A DNA stretch of 64,000 nucleotides from Pedobacter cryoconitis (GTDB lineage Bacteria > Bacteroidota > Bacteroidia > Sphingobacteriales > Sphingobacteriaceae): contig NZ_JACHCG010000001.1 of assembly GCF_014200595.1 (NCBI RefSeq), forward strand, positions 1,302,001 to 1,366,000, written 5' to 3'. Position numbers and translations under genes: made by a program. Shown here in pieces: positions 28,218-38,575 of the stretch; position 1 is the first letter of the stretch; each line of letters starts with the position of its first letter. Below the pieces are notes generated by a model. That model worked only from the letters and a program-made list of their open reading frames with translations. It searched no databases and had not been told where the DNA came from.

Positions 28218-31200
28218 ATGACAATGGAGAGAAATTTACAAAAGTTCTTTTCTGCGCTGATTTGTGTACTGTTGTTCACACTTTACAATAGTACAAATGT
28301 CTTTTCTCAGCAGAAAACTGTGACTGGTAAAGTCACAGATCAAAGTGATGGCAGCCCATTACCGGGAGTGACGATCAAGGTGTCAGGATCTGCTGCCGGA
28401 ACCACCACCAATTCAAATGGAGAATATTCTTTAAAAGCTGCGGAAAATGCGGTACTTGTTTTTAGCTATATCGGTTATACAGAAACCAGGCTGACTTTTA
28501 CAGGTAATCCTACGCTGAATGCACAGCTTGTTTCTAATAATCAGAAGTTGGACGAAGTAGTGGTTATTGGCTATGGAACAACGACAAAAAAAGATGCTAC
28601 AGGTGCTGTGGCTACGGTTTCGGCAGCACAAATTAAAGACTTGCCTGTAAGTTCTGTGGATCAGAAGTTGAAAGGCCAGATTCCCGGGGTTCAGATTAGT
28701 ACAACTACGGGAACCCCGGGTGGTGGTACATCTATTAAAATCAGGGGATCAGGTTCTATTGGCGCAGGAGATAATCCATTATTTGTAGTGGATGGTTATC
28801 CGATTTCAAATACATCAGGACAGGTTTCTAATCCTTTGAATGTGATTAACCCGAATGATATTGAATCAATTACTGTATTGAAAGATGCATCCTCGACTGC
28901 TATTTATGGGTCAAGGGGCTCTAACGGGGTAATTGTGATTACAACTAAACAAGGCGTAAAAGGCACTCCGGTAGTCAATATCAGTGCTTATACGGGGATT
29001 CAGCAGGTTCCTCAGAAAGGGAGGCCGCAAATGCTGAACGGAACTGAGTTTGCTCAATTCAGAAAAGATATAATTGTGGATGATTTTGCTTCCAGAGGTT
29101 TGGTCGCTACTGATGCAGATATTCCAGAAGCTTTTCGTAACCCTTCACAATACGGTGCTGGTACAAACTGGTACAATGAAATTATCCATGATGCGCCAAT
29201 GAGCAATCTGGATGCAAGTATTAGTGGAGGTTCTGAAAATACGAAATATAACTTTTCCCTTGGTTATTTGAATCAGGAAGGAACGATCCGTTATACCGGC
29301 TTTCAGCGCTATGCAGTCCGGATAAACACAGAAACTAAATTGGGTAAGAAATTAAAAATAGGATTTAACCTTGCACCCACCAATAGTGTCAGGGACCTGA
29401 ATAATTTTGAAAACGAGTTTGTAGATGTGTTAAGCAGAAGTTTGTGGTTAAGCCCGTTGGTCCCTTTAACAGATGCGAATGGAAACCGCACGCCTTATGT
29501 AAGTTCTCCGGGGATGTATGCTGGCCCCAATCCATTGAATAGTCTGGAATATGGAGGTACAAGATCAAAGGATTTCAGAGGTCTGGGAACTGCTTTCGCT
29601 GAATATCAAATTCTGGATGGTCTGAAGTTGAGATATAGTTTTAATGTAGATTATACAAATAGCTCTTCGTTTGTTTTTAACCCTTCCTTTGTTGGTGGCG
29701 TAAATTCACCTCCGCCAACGGTCCCAAATTCTACGACCAATAAATCAACAAGTTTCAACTGGTTATCTGAGGCAGTACTGACCTATGATAAATCGTTCGG
29801 TAAAGATCACCGCCTGAATGTAGTGGTCGGTTATAGTGCGCAAAAAGAACGTGCAGAAAGTTTGTATCTATTTGCAGATAATTATCCGGATGATAAAATA
29901 CAGACGATCAATGCAGCTTCTATTATCAGCGGATATAATGCTGATGTACAAAAGTGGTCTATCATTTCTTATCTGGCACGTGCTAATTATTCTTATAAAG
30001 ATAAGTACCTGTTTACGGCTACGGTACGTACAGATGGTTCGTCACGTTTTGGAAGCAACAAAAGATATGGAACATTCCCTTCAGCTGCTTTTGCATGGAG
30101 AGCTTCGGAAGAGGAATTCCTGAAAAAAGCAACCTGGATCAGTGATTTGAAATTGAGAGCAACTTATGGTTTATCTGGTAATTACAACATTGGAAATTAT
30201 ACATATATCACGAATATTGGTTCATCGAATTATGTGTTTGGCGGTCAGATTTCCAGCGGCCGTGTCCCAACTTCTTTAAATAATCCAAACTTAACATGGG
30301 AAGAATCTTCACAACTGGATGCAGGTATTGATTTAGGGATCTTAAAGAACCGTTTATCATTTAATCTGGATTACTATAAAAGGATAACTAAAGGGATGTT
30401 ATATAACAGTGAGATTCCTTTATCGTCTGGTTATTCAAATGCAATCATTAACTCTGGTAAGATTCAGAACCAGGGATTTGAATTCGGGTTGACTTCTAAA
30501 AATCTGGAAGGCGCATTTACGTGGAGTACCAGTGGTAACATCGCTTTTAACAGAAACAAGGTATTAGCCTTAAATGAAAATAACGACCCGATTTACAGCG
30601 GCAGAAGCGGGGAAGGTTCTTACCAGCATATTACGCAGGTAGGGCATCCTGTGGGTGAATTTTACGGATATATCCTGGAAGGTATTTACAAAGATCAGGC
30701 AGATTTGAACAACTCACCTAAACATGTGACTTCCGTAGTTGGCTCTGTAAAATATAAGGATGTGGATGGCAACGGGATTATTGAGCCCGTGAAAGATTTC
30801 GCGGTGATCGGATCACCTCAGCCCAATTTTACCTGGGGTTTGACCAATACTTTTGGTTATAAGGGGTTTGACCTGAATATTTTATTGGTAGGTTCTCAGG
30901 GCGGACAGATTTTAAAAACAGCGAATCAGTATTTGCTGAATATTGACGGTATTTTCAATGTAGACAGAAAGGTGCTGAACAGATATCGTTCACCGGAAAA
31001 TCCAGGCGATGGAGTTACCCCAACTACCAATGGATCAAGGGTGATTTATCGGGACGTGAATTCTTCGTGGGTAGAAAGTGCGAGTTATATGCGTATTCAG
31101 AATATAACTTTCGGTTACCGGTTTGGGGAAAGATTGCTGCGGGCTTCCAAAGTGATTAAAGGTGCGAGAATTTATTCCAGCATTCAGAACCTGGCAACTT

Positions 31201-31346
31201 TTACCAAATATAGTGGTGCGAACCCAGAAGTGAGCCGGAACACAATTTCAGGAAATGCAGTAAGCAGTGCATTGGTTCCGGGAGAGGATTTTACGAATTA
31301 TCCGCTGCCAAGAACGTTTACGCTGGGTCTGAACTTAACATTTTAA
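28218..31346 (+). CDS. SusC/RagA-type TonB-linked outer-membrane transporter
   Basis: 1042 residues from ATG 28218 (a second ATG at 28224 is equally possible; an upstream frame start at 28182 lacks a signal sequence at its head). Signal peptide, carboxypeptidase regulatory-like domain, SusC signature region (LDEVVVIGYGTTTKKDATGA), plug (GDNPLFVVDGYPI; SSTAIYGSRGSNGVI) and barrel. It imports oligosaccharides with its SusD partner, 13 bp downstream. Given the rhamnosidases around it, the cargo is likely a rhamnose-containing glycan. Confidence 0.93.
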   Translation: MTMERNLQKFFSALICVLLFTLYNSTNVFSQQKTVTGKVTDQSDGSPLPGVTIKVSGSAAGTTTNSNGEYSLKAAENAVLVFSYIGYTETRLTFTGNPTLNAQLVSNNQKLDEVVVIGYGTTTKKDATGAVATVSAAQIKDLPVSSVDQKLKGQIPGVQISTTTGTPGGGTSIKIRGSGSIGAGDNPLFVVDGYPISNTSGQVSNPLNVINPNDIESITVLKDASSTAIYGSRGSNGVIVITTKQGVKGTPVVNISAYTGIQQVPQKGRPQMLNGTEFAQFRKDIIVDDFASRGLVATDADIPEAFRNPSQYGAGTNWYNEIIHDAPMSNLDASISGGSENTKYNFSLGYLNQEGTIRYTGFQRYAVRINTETKLGKKLKIGFNLAPTNSVRDLNNFENEFVDVLSRSLWLSPLVPLTDANGNRTPYVSSPGMYAGPNPLNSLEYGGTRSKDFRGLGTAFAEYQILDGLKLRYSFNVDYTNSSSFVFNPSFVGGVNSPPPTVPNSTTNKSTSFNWLSEAVLTYDKSFGKDHRLNVVVGYSAQKERAESLYLFADNYPDDKIQTINAASIISGYNADVQKWSIISYLARANYSYKDKYLFTATVRTDGSSRFGSNKRYGTFPSAAFAWRASEEEFLKKATWISDLKLRATYGLSGNYNIGNYTYITNIGSSNYVFGGQISSGRVPTSLNNPNLTWEESSQLDAGIDLGILKNRLSFNLDYYKRITKGMLYNSEIPLSSGYSNAIINSGKIQNQGFEFGLTSKNLEGAFTWSTSGNIAFNRNKVLALNENNDPIYSGRSGEGSYQHITQVGHPVGEFYGYILEGIYKDQADLNNSPKHVTSVVGSVKYKDVDGNGIIEPVKDFAVIGSPQPNFTWGLTNTFGYKGFDLNILLVGSQGGQILKTANQYLLNIDGIFNVDRKVLNRYRSPENPGDGVTPTTNGSRVIYRDVNSSWVESASYMRIQNITFGYRFGERLLRASKVIKGARIYSSIQNLATFTKYSGANPEVSRNTISGNAVSSALVPGEDFTNYPLPRTFTLGLNLTF

Positions 31347-31359
31347 TCTTTTGTCAATC

Positions 31360-32874
31360 ATGAGGAATTATACAAAATATATAATAACCGGGGTACTGCT
31401 GATCAGTTTGTCGGTGTCGGGTTGTAAAAAGGCTTTTCTGGATCAAACTCCGGAAGCTTCTTTACCAGGCGTTAATTTTTACAAAACAGAAGCAGATTTT
31501 AAACAAGCAGTGAGTGGCGCTTATTCTTCTATAAGTGATATGGGAAGAGTGAATTACTGGCTATTTGGTGAAATGAGATCTGATAATACAACTTATCAAT
31601 ATAATCCGGCAGACCGGGGTTCTGAACAGCGCGAATTCATGGATCAGTTTCTGATCGGGGCAACGGCCGAACCTTTGCAGGGCTATTGGCAGCAAAATTA
31701 TACCGGCATTTTACGTTGCAATGAAATTCTGGCCAGAATAGATGGGGTAACAATGTCTGCCGATATTAAAAATCAGTTTACAGGAGAGGCCTTGTTTTTA
31801 AGAGCTTTCCATTATTTCAATTTAGTGAGACAGTTTGGAGGAGTGCCTTTAAGGCTCGTTCCAAGTCAGTCTCCGGCAGATGCACGTTCCAAAGGAAGAG
31901 CTTCTGTAGAAGATGTGTATACACAAATCGTTACTGATCTGACAGCTGCCGTTACTAAGTTACCTGTTAAATATACAAGCATAGAGGCCGGAAGAGCTAC
32001 TCAGGGTGCAGCCTTAGCTTTACTGGCTAAATTATACATGACGCAAAAGAAATTTGCCGAGGCACTGGTTCCTTTGAGAAAGGTACAGCAACTGGGTTAT
32101 AGTCTTGTCCCTGTGTACAAGGATATTTTTCTGCCTGCAAATAAAAACAACAGTGAATCTGTTTTTGAGATTCAGTATCTTGGATCACAGCCTGGTTTGT
32201 CGAGTGATTTTATGTATCAGTTTGCTCCGTGGAATTCCGGGAGTGTGATTACGGGAGATCCGGCGACTTCATTGAATGGGAGTAGTGGCTGGAATATTCC
32301 TACGCAGGATATGATTGATGCTTATGAAACTGGTGATTTACGAAAAGATGCTTCTTTAGCCGTAGGCTTTACGGATGCAGGAGGGAAGTTTGTAAACATT
32401 CCTTACGTTAAAAAATATAACCATGGGATTATTGACAGGGGACGCACGAATGATAACTTTCCTGTGATCAGGTATGCAGATGTATTGCTGATGATTGCGG
32501 AATGTTTAAATGAACAGGGTTTTGCAGCAGGCGGGGAACAGTTTACTTTGTTAAATCAAATCCGTACCAGGGCTGGATTGCCTGCAAAGACTCCTGGAAA
32601 TGCTGTTGCAGCTTTAAGTGTGGATAGTCAGCAGGCTTTCAGGGATGCTATTTTACAAGAAAGAAGGGTGGAACTGGCTTTTGAAAATCATAGGTGGTAT
32701 GATCTGGTACGTTCCGGTAAAGCAGTGGAAGTGATGGCGGCGCACGGGAAATATGAAATTGCGCATAAACCGAATATCCCTTCTGGTTCTTATATTTTAA
32801 ACGCAAATAAACTCTTGTTACCGATCCCTCAAAGAGAGGTAAATCTGGATAATCTAACTCAAAACCCTCAATAA
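31360..32874 (+). CDS. SusD/RagB family glycan-binding lipoprotein
   Basis: 504 residues from the ATG at 31360; the in-frame TTG at 31351 is less likely. Lipobox SLSVSGC gives surface anchoring. TPR-like SusD fold segments (EALFLRAFHYFNLVRQFGGVPL, written here only in part) and the C-terminal QERRVELAFENHRWYDLVR are typical. It captures the glycan over the SusC pore. The gene is followed after 6 bp by a rhamnosidase. Confidence 0.93.
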   Translation: MRNYTKYIITGVLLISLSVSGCKKAFLDQTPEASLPGVNFYKTEADFKQAVSGAYSSISDMGRVNYWLFGEMRSDNTTYQYNPADRGSEQREFMDQFLIGATAEPLQGYWQQNYTGILRCNEILARIDGVTMSADIKNQFTGEALFLRAFHYFNLVRQFGGVPLRLVPSQSPADARSKGRASVEDVYTQIVTDLTAAVTKLPVKYTSIEAGRATQGAALALLAKLYMTQKKFAEALVPLRKVQQLGYSLVPVYKDIFLPANKNNSESVFEIQYLGSQPGLSSDFMYQFAPWNSGSVITGDPATSLNGSSGWNIPTQDMIDAYETGDLRKDASLAVGFTDAGGKFVNIPYVKKYNHGIIDRGRTNDNFPVIRYADVLLMIAECLNEQGFAAGGEQFTLLNQIRTRAGLPAKTPGNAVAALSVDSQQAFRDAILQERRVELAFENHRWYDLVRSGKAVEVMAAHGKYEIAHKPNIPSGSYILNANKLLLPIPQREVNLDNLTQNPQ

Positions 32875-32880
32875 TCAACC

Positions 32881-35616
32881 ATGAAAAATTACTATATAGG
32901 AATTGCAATAGGTTGCTGTCTGCTTGATTTATCGGCAGCTGCCCAAAAACTAGGCGTTACGGATTTGAGAACGGAATACCTGAAAAATCCAATGGGCATT
33001 GAGGCGGCTGCACCGCGTTTAAGCTGGAAGATGAATTCTGCACAGCGTAATGTAATGCAAAGTGCTTATCAGATCAGGGTAGGTACGGATTCTGCTGGTT
33101 TGTTAAAAGGTCAGTCATCGGTATGGGATAGTGGAACCCAGAAAAGTGACGCCTCTGTTTTTTTACGGTATGCGGGTAAACAGTTAAAGTCTGATACACG
33201 CTATTACTGGCAGGTTAAAATCAAAGATAACCAGGGAAATGAGTCTGGATGGAGTGCAATTAGTTCCTGGCATACGGGTTTGCTGAATCCGGATCAATGG
33301 TCTGCCCAGTGGATCACAAGTTCTCTGGCAGATACAGTTGAGGGGCCAAGTCCTATCTTCAGAAAGGTATTTGCTACAGATGGAAAAGTAAAATCAGCTG
33401 TGCTTTATATTTCTGCGCATGGTTTATATGAGGCGCAGATTAACGGGAAAAGGGTGAGTCATGATCATTTGGCTCCGGGCTGGACGAGTTATCATAAGCG
33501 TTTGTTATATCAAAGTTATGAGGTGACAAATTTGCTGAAGGATGGTCAGAATGCAATAGGTTTTACGCTTGGTGATGGCTGGTACCGCGGTTATCTTGCT
33601 TTTGACGGTAAACGCGGGCTTTATGGCAAACATTTAAGCGGTTTGGTCCAGTTGGTTTTAGAGTATACTGATGGAACGAAAAAAGTGATCAATAGTGATG
33701 GCAGCTGGAAATACAGTACCGGGCCTATTCGTTTTTCCGATCTGTATAATGGAGAAATTTATGACGCCAAGTTTGAAAAACCGGGTTGGGCAACTGTGAA
33801 TTATAAGGACACAGGCTGGAAAAATGCGCAGATTATTGCGCCTGGTAAAGAGGTTTTAGAGAGCAGTATTAGTCCGCTTGCAACTGAACATGAGAAGTTT
33901 AGCGTGGTTAAAGTGATTAAAACCCCGAAAGGTGAAACTGTGCTTGACTTTGGCCAGAATGTAGTCGGTTGGGTTTCCTTTAAATTGAGTGGCAAAGCAG
34001 GATCTTTTATCCAGCTGGAACATGGAGAAGTACTGGATAAGGCGGGCAATTTTTATGATGCTAATTTAAGAAGGGCTAAACAGCATGTGAAATATATTTT
34101 TAAAGGGGCTGGTGTGGAAAGTTATGAACCTCATTTTACATATCAGGGTTTCCGCTATGTGAAATTGACTGGTAATACTGCGAACATTGATCCTTCGGCT
34201 TTTAAAGCGATCGCTGTTTATTCGGATATGGACCCGACAGGAACGTTTACGAGTTCAAATCCACTGTTAAATCAATTGCAGCATAATATACAGTGGGGAC
34301 AGAAAGGTAATTTTATGGATGTACCTACGGATTGTCCGCAACGTGATGAGCGTTTGGGCTGGACGGGAGATGCGCAGGTGTTTTTCCGTACTGCTGCTTT
34401 TAATATGGATGTAGCTGGTTTTTTTACGAAGTGGATGAAAGATGTGGCCTCAGATCAGCTGGCTAATGGAAGTATTCCTTTTGTGGTACCTAATGTGTTA
34501 ACTCAAAATGATGCCGGTTCAACGGGTTGGGGAGATGTAGCTACGATTATACCGTGGAATATGTATGTCGCTTATGGCGATAAACAGGTTTTGGCTACGC
34601 AGTATCCAAGTATGAAAGGCTGGGTAGATTTTATGACGAGCAAGAGTAAAAATGACCTTTGGAACACAGGTTTCCATTTTGGCGACTGGCTGTTTTATCG
34701 TCCGGAAGATGACAATGATGGCCGTTCAGCAATTACTGATAAATATTTGATTGCACAGGCTTTTTATGCCCATTCTACGCAACTGCTGGTGAATACGGCG
34801 AAAGTGTTGGGTAAGAAAGATGATGAAGAAAAGTATACGGAGTTATTAGACCGTATCAAAAAGGCATTCCTTAAGGAATATATTACACCAAATGGCCGGT
34901 TGGTTTCGGGTTCTCAAACGGCTTATGTGCTCGCTTTGAATTTTGATATGCTACCGGAGAATTTAAGACAGCAAGCAGTAGACTTTCTGGTGAAAAATAT
35001 AGAGAGTTATGGTAATCATTTAACAACCGGATTTTTAGGTACGCCATACCTTTGCCATGTACTCACACGCTTTGGCCGTACAGATGTGGCTTATAACCTG
35101 CTGTTGCAAGAAACATATCCTTCCTGGTTATATCCCGTAAAAATGGGCGCTACAACCATCTGGGAACGCTGGGATGGAATTAAACCTGATGGCAGTTTCC
35201 AAACTACAGGGATGAATTCATTTAACCATTATGCTTATGGCGCGATTGGGGACTGGATGTACAGGGTAATGGCTGGTTTAGATACGGACGAGTCTGAGCC
35301 TGGTTATAAAAAGATAATTATCGCTCCGCAACCTGGCGGGAAGATTACGCAGGCAGCTGCAAAGCTTGAAACTTTATATGGTTTGACAGTAAGTGACTGG
35401 AAAATAGAAGGCGGACAGTTTAAGTTAAAAGTGGTTATTCCTCCAAATGCAACTGCACTGATCAGGTTGCCTGGTGCTGCTGAGGCTGCGGTTACGGAAA
35501 GTGGAACTGCGTTGAAGGAGGTTAAGGGGCTGAGCAAGGTTTCTAAGCAAGGGGATAATATAGAGTTCAATGCGGGCTCAGGAACTTATCAGTTTGAATA
35601 CGCGGTAAAGTTATAA
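32881..35616 (+). CDS. GH78 alpha-L-rhamnosidase (canonical)
   Basis: 911 residues with a signal peptide ending near LSAAAQ. The acid-site motif is canonical (CPQRDERLGWTGDAQ), with the Asp, Glu and second Asp of characterised GH78 enzymes present, in an (alpha/alpha)6 barrel flanked by beta domains; a late Glu near TTIWERWDG fits the second catalytic acid/base region. It hydrolyses terminal alpha-L-rhamnosyl bonds. Position within the SusC/SusD transcript makes it part of a polysaccharide utilisation locus. Confidence 0.93.
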   Translation: MKNYYIGIAIGCCLLDLSAAAQKLGVTDLRTEYLKNPMGIEAAAPRLSWKMNSAQRNVMQSAYQIRVGTDSAGLLKGQSSVWDSGTQKSDASVFLRYAGKQLKSDTRYYWQVKIKDNQGNESGWSAISSWHTGLLNPDQWSAQWITSSLADTVEGPSPIFRKVFATDGKVKSAVLYISAHGLYEAQINGKRVSHDHLAPGWTSYHKRLLYQSYEVTNLLKDGQNAIGFTLGDGWYRGYLAFDGKRGLYGKHLSGLVQLVLEYTDGTKKVINSDGSWKYSTGPIRFSDLYNGEIYDAKFEKPGWATVNYKDTGWKNAQIIAPGKEVLESSISPLATEHEKFSVVKVIKTPKGETVLDFGQNVVGWVSFKLSGKAGSFIQLEHGEVLDKAGNFYDANLRRAKQHVKYIFKGAGVESYEPHFTYQGFRYVKLTGNTANIDPSAFKAIAVYSDMDPTGTFTSSNPLLNQLQHNIQWGQKGNFMDVPTDCPQRDERLGWTGDAQVFFRTAAFNMDVAGFFTKWMKDVASDQLANGSIPFVVPNVLTQNDAGSTGWGDVATIIPWNMYVAYGDKQVLATQYPSMKGWVDFMTSKSKNDLWNTGFHFGDWLFYRPEDDNDGRSAITDKYLIAQAFYAHSTQLLVNTAKVLGKKDDEEKYTELLDRIKKAFLKEYITPNGRLVSGSQTAYVLALNFDMLPENLRQQAVDFLVKNIESYGNHLTTGFLGTPYLCHVLTRFGRTDVAYNLLLQETYPSWLYPVKMGATTIWERWDGIKPDGSFQTTGMNSFNHYAYGAIGDWMYRVMAGLDTDESEPGYKKIIIAPQPGGKITQAAAKLETLYGLTVSDWKIEGGQFKLKVVIPPNATALIRLPGAAEAAVTESGTALKEVKGLSKVSKQGDNIEFNAGSGTYQFEYAVKL

Positions 35617-35631
35617 CTAGTTTATTTTAAG

Positions 35632-37344
35632 ATGAAGCAGACCTTTATAGTTGCCATTTTGCTATTGATGACTACGGTTGTTCATGCGCAGAAAGATCCC
35701 CGGGTTCGGGAGTATCTTTCACCAAAGCGTGTTTTATGGCAATCTGATCAGACCGGGAAATATGTAAATAATGCAAAATGTTTGCTGAAACAGGGCAATG
35801 GGCAGGCAGAACTGATCAACAAGGACATGCTTGTTTTGAAAAGTTCTGCCGGCCAGTTACCCGGTATCTTATTGGATTATGGGAAGGAGCTGCATGGAGG
35901 TATACAGCTGGTTACAGGCATCATGGAGAAACATGGCCCGGTGAAGGTGCGTATCCGTTTTGGCGAATCGGCGAGTGAAGCAATGGCTGATATTGATACG
36001 CTAAAAGGGGCAACGAATGATCATGCGATTCGCGATCTTATCGTTGAATTGCCCTGGCTTGGTGGTTTGGAGTTCGGTAATACAGGATTTCGCTTTGTGC
36101 GGATAGATCTTGTAGAACCTGGTTCTGAATTGATTTTGAAAGAAGCCAGGGCAGTTTCTATTTATCGGGATATTCCTTATGTGGGTTCTTTTCACAGTAG
36201 TGATGAACGGTTAAACAAGATTTGGGCTACGGGTGCTTATACCGTTCATTTAAATATGCAGCAGTTTTTGTGGGATGGTATTAAAAGAGACAGGTTAGTT
36301 TGGGTTGGTGATATGCACCCTGAAGTGATGACTATCAATACTGTATTTGGCTATAATGAGGTTGTACCTCAAAGTCTGGATCTGATTAAAAAAGTAACGC
36401 CATTGCCGGAATGGATGAATGGAATAAGTTCGTATTCAATGTGGTGGGTACGTATTCAAAGAGACTGGTATCAGTATCAGGGGAATCTGGAATATTTAAA
36501 GCAGCAGCGTAGTTATCTTGTTGGTTTGTTAAATCATTTGATAACCAAGGTGAAAGGCAATGAAGAAAATCTGGACGGAATGCGTTTTATGGATTGGCCT
36601 TCTTATGCGAATAAACCGGCGGTACATGCGGGGTTACAAGCTATGATGGTGATGACTTTGAACGATGGTGCAGAGCTTTGCCATATTCTTGGAGAAGAAG
36701 TTACAGCGAGCAAGTGTGAGTCCGTTGTGAAAAGGCTGAGAAAGAGTGTGCCCGATGCCGGGAATAACAAGCAGGCAGCCGCCCTTTTAGCTTTAGCTGG
36801 TTTAATGCCTGCGGAAAAAGCGAATACTGATATCATTGCAGTGGGTGGTACTGCTGATTTTTCTACTTTTTATGGATATTATATGTTACAGGCGAAGGCT
36901 AAAGCGGGAGATTATCAGGGGGCGATTAATAATATCAGGGATTATTGGGGTGGAATGATTGAGTTGGGTGCAACCAGTTTCTGGGAAGATTTTGATTTGG
37001 GCTGGATGAAAAATGCAGGTCGTATTGATGAGCTTGTACCATCAGATAAGGTGGATGTCCATGCAAGTTATGGGGCTTATAGCTATAAAAAATTACGCCA
37101 TAGCCTGGCCCATGGATGGGCTTCAGGACCAACTTCATGGCTTACTGAGCATGTTTTGGGTGTACAAGTGATTGCTCCGGGCTGTAAGGTAATTAAGATA
37201 GAACCACATCTGGGAGATTTGAAATTTGTGGAAGGCACTTTTCCAACTCCTTATGGGGTAGTAAAGATTAAGCATATAAAGATGAACAGTGGAGAAGTGA
37301 AGACGGAGGTTGACGCGCCTAAAGAGGTCAGGGTAATCAGATAA
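35632..37344 (+). CDS. GH78-like six-hairpin glycosidase, shorter form
   Basis: 570 residues with a signal peptide (MKQTFIVAILLLMTTVVHAQ). It keeps the rhamnosidase six-hairpin catalytic barrel, with KRDRLVWVGD where full-length enzymes have the RDERLGWTGD motif, and GATSFWEDFDLGW in the late catalytic region. It lacks the extra N-terminal beta domains, hence the smaller size. It may act on a different rhamnoside or related deoxysugar linkage. It follows the previous rhamnosidase after 15 bp and is probably the last structural gene of the transcript. Confidence 0.82.
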   Translation: MKQTFIVAILLLMTTVVHAQKDPRVREYLSPKRVLWQSDQTGKYVNNAKCLLKQGNGQAELINKDMLVLKSSAGQLPGILLDYGKELHGGIQLVTGIMEKHGPVKVRIRFGESASEAMADIDTLKGATNDHAIRDLIVELPWLGGLEFGNTGFRFVRIDLVEPGSELILKEARAVSIYRDIPYVGSFHSSDERLNKIWATGAYTVHLNMQQFLWDGIKRDRLVWVGDMHPEVMTINTVFGYNEVVPQSLDLIKKVTPLPEWMNGISSYSMWWVRIQRDWYQYQGNLEYLKQQRSYLVGLLNHLITKVKGNEENLDGMRFMDWPSYANKPAVHAGLQAMMVMTLNDGAELCHILGEEVTASKCESVVKRLRKSVPDAGNNKQAAALLALAGLMPAEKANTDIIAVGGTADFSTFYGYYMLQAKAKAGDYQGAINNIRDYWGGMIELGATSFWEDFDLGWMKNAGRIDELVPSDKVDVHASYGAYSYKKLRHSLAHGWASGPTSWLTEHVLGVQVIAPGCKVIKIEPHLGDLKFVEGTFPTPYGVVKIKHIKMNSGEVKTEVDAPKEVRVIR

Positions 37345-37389
37345 GTGTTCTATTATCACTAAAAGGTTTTATATTTATTTTTTGTACTA

Positions 37390-38421
37390 ATGAAAACAGC
37401 CGATTTTTTCAAGTTTATACACGTAGATGAATATTCTGCAACGCCTAAGTATTTACAACTTAGTGATTCTATTATTGAAGCGATAGAGGATGGTATATTG
37501 AATAAGAATGATATCCTTCCTTCTATCAATGAATTGAGCAGTGTGCTGGAGATTTCCCGTGATACGGCAGAGAAAGGGTATAAGTATCTGAAAAAACAGG
37601 GGGTAATCTTATCTGTTCCTGGAAAGGGGTTTTATATTGATAATACAGAGTTCAAGAAAAAGATAAAAATATTCTTATTATTTAATAAGCTGTCTGTGCA
37701 TAAAAAGATCATTTATGATTCTTTTGTGGCTGCACTGGGGGATGATGCGCTGATTGATTTTTACATTTATAACAATGATTTTTCAATCTTTAAAAAGCTG
37801 ATACTGAATAAAAGGACTGAATATTCTCATTATGTGATCATTCCGCATTTTGTAGAGGGAGGGGAAGATGCGCATCAGATTATAAATACGATCCCTACAG
37901 AGAAGTTGATTTTATTGGATAAAAAAGTACCGGGTGTGGTTGGTAATTATTCTGCGGTTTATGAGAATTTTGAGAAGGATATTTACAGAGCTTTGATCCA
38001 GGCGAAGGAACAACTGGAAAAGTATCATACTTTAAAGTTGATATTTCCTCAAAAGAGTTATTTTCCAAATGAGATTATAGATGGATTCAGAAGATTCTGT
38101 CAGCAATACGCTTTTAATCATTTGGTAGTTAGCGATGTGGAAAATGAAGTTATTCAATCTGGTGAGGCTTATATCAATTTGATGGAGGATGACCTGGTCG
38201 TTTTGATTGAAAGGATTTTATCAATGGATTTGCAGATGGGAAAAGATGTGGGGGTAATTTCTTACAATGAAACGCCACTGAAGAAGTTTTTGCTGAACGG
38301 CATTACAACGATTTCTACTGATTTTAAAATGATGGGGACTATTGCAGCAGAGATCATTAAGAGTCAGAACAGGCAGGATCAGGAAGCTCCGTTTTATTTG
38401 ACGTTAAGGCCTTCGTTGTAA
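37390..38421 (+). CDS. rhaR: GntR-type regulator with sugar-binding-like domain (likely rhamnose regulator)
   Basis: 343 residues. N-terminal GntR winged helix (about 10-85: LSDSIIEAIEDGILNKNDIL, PSINELSSVLEISRDTAEK), then a domain resembling periplasmic-binding-protein-type LacI effector domains. GntR proteins of this build regulate rhamnose and related sugar loci in several Bacteroidota. It sits 45 bp after the last rhamnosidase gene, on the same strand. Binding sites are not proven; the shared motif at 19346-19362 and 28146-28164 is a candidate. Confidence 0.8.
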   Translation: MKTADFFKFIHVDEYSATPKYLQLSDSIIEAIEDGILNKNDILPSINELSSVLEISRDTAEKGYKYLKKQGVILSVPGKGFYIDNTEFKKKIKIFLLFNKLSVHKKIIYDSFVAALGDDALIDFYIYNNDFSIFKKLILNKRTEYSHYVIIPHFVEGGEDAHQIINTIPTEKLILLDKKVPGVVGNYSAVYENFEKDIYRALIQAKEQLEKYHTLKLIFPQKSYFPNEIIDGFRRFCQQYAFNHLVVSDVENEVIQSGEAYINLMEDDLVVLIERILSMDLQMGKDVGVISYNETPLKKFLLNGITTISTDFKMMGTIAAEIIKSQNRQDQEAPFYLTLRPSL

Positions 38422-38575
38422 TTGGTGTTTGTTTTTTCTTTTTTTTTATGCCAATTGTTTTAAGGTTGTATTAATATATGATTAATTAATATTGTAATTT
38501 ATTTCTGTTTTGGAACGATAATTGGTTCGTGTGGATTACCAAATATTTAATCTGCTGAGAGGCAGCGCTCGAAAC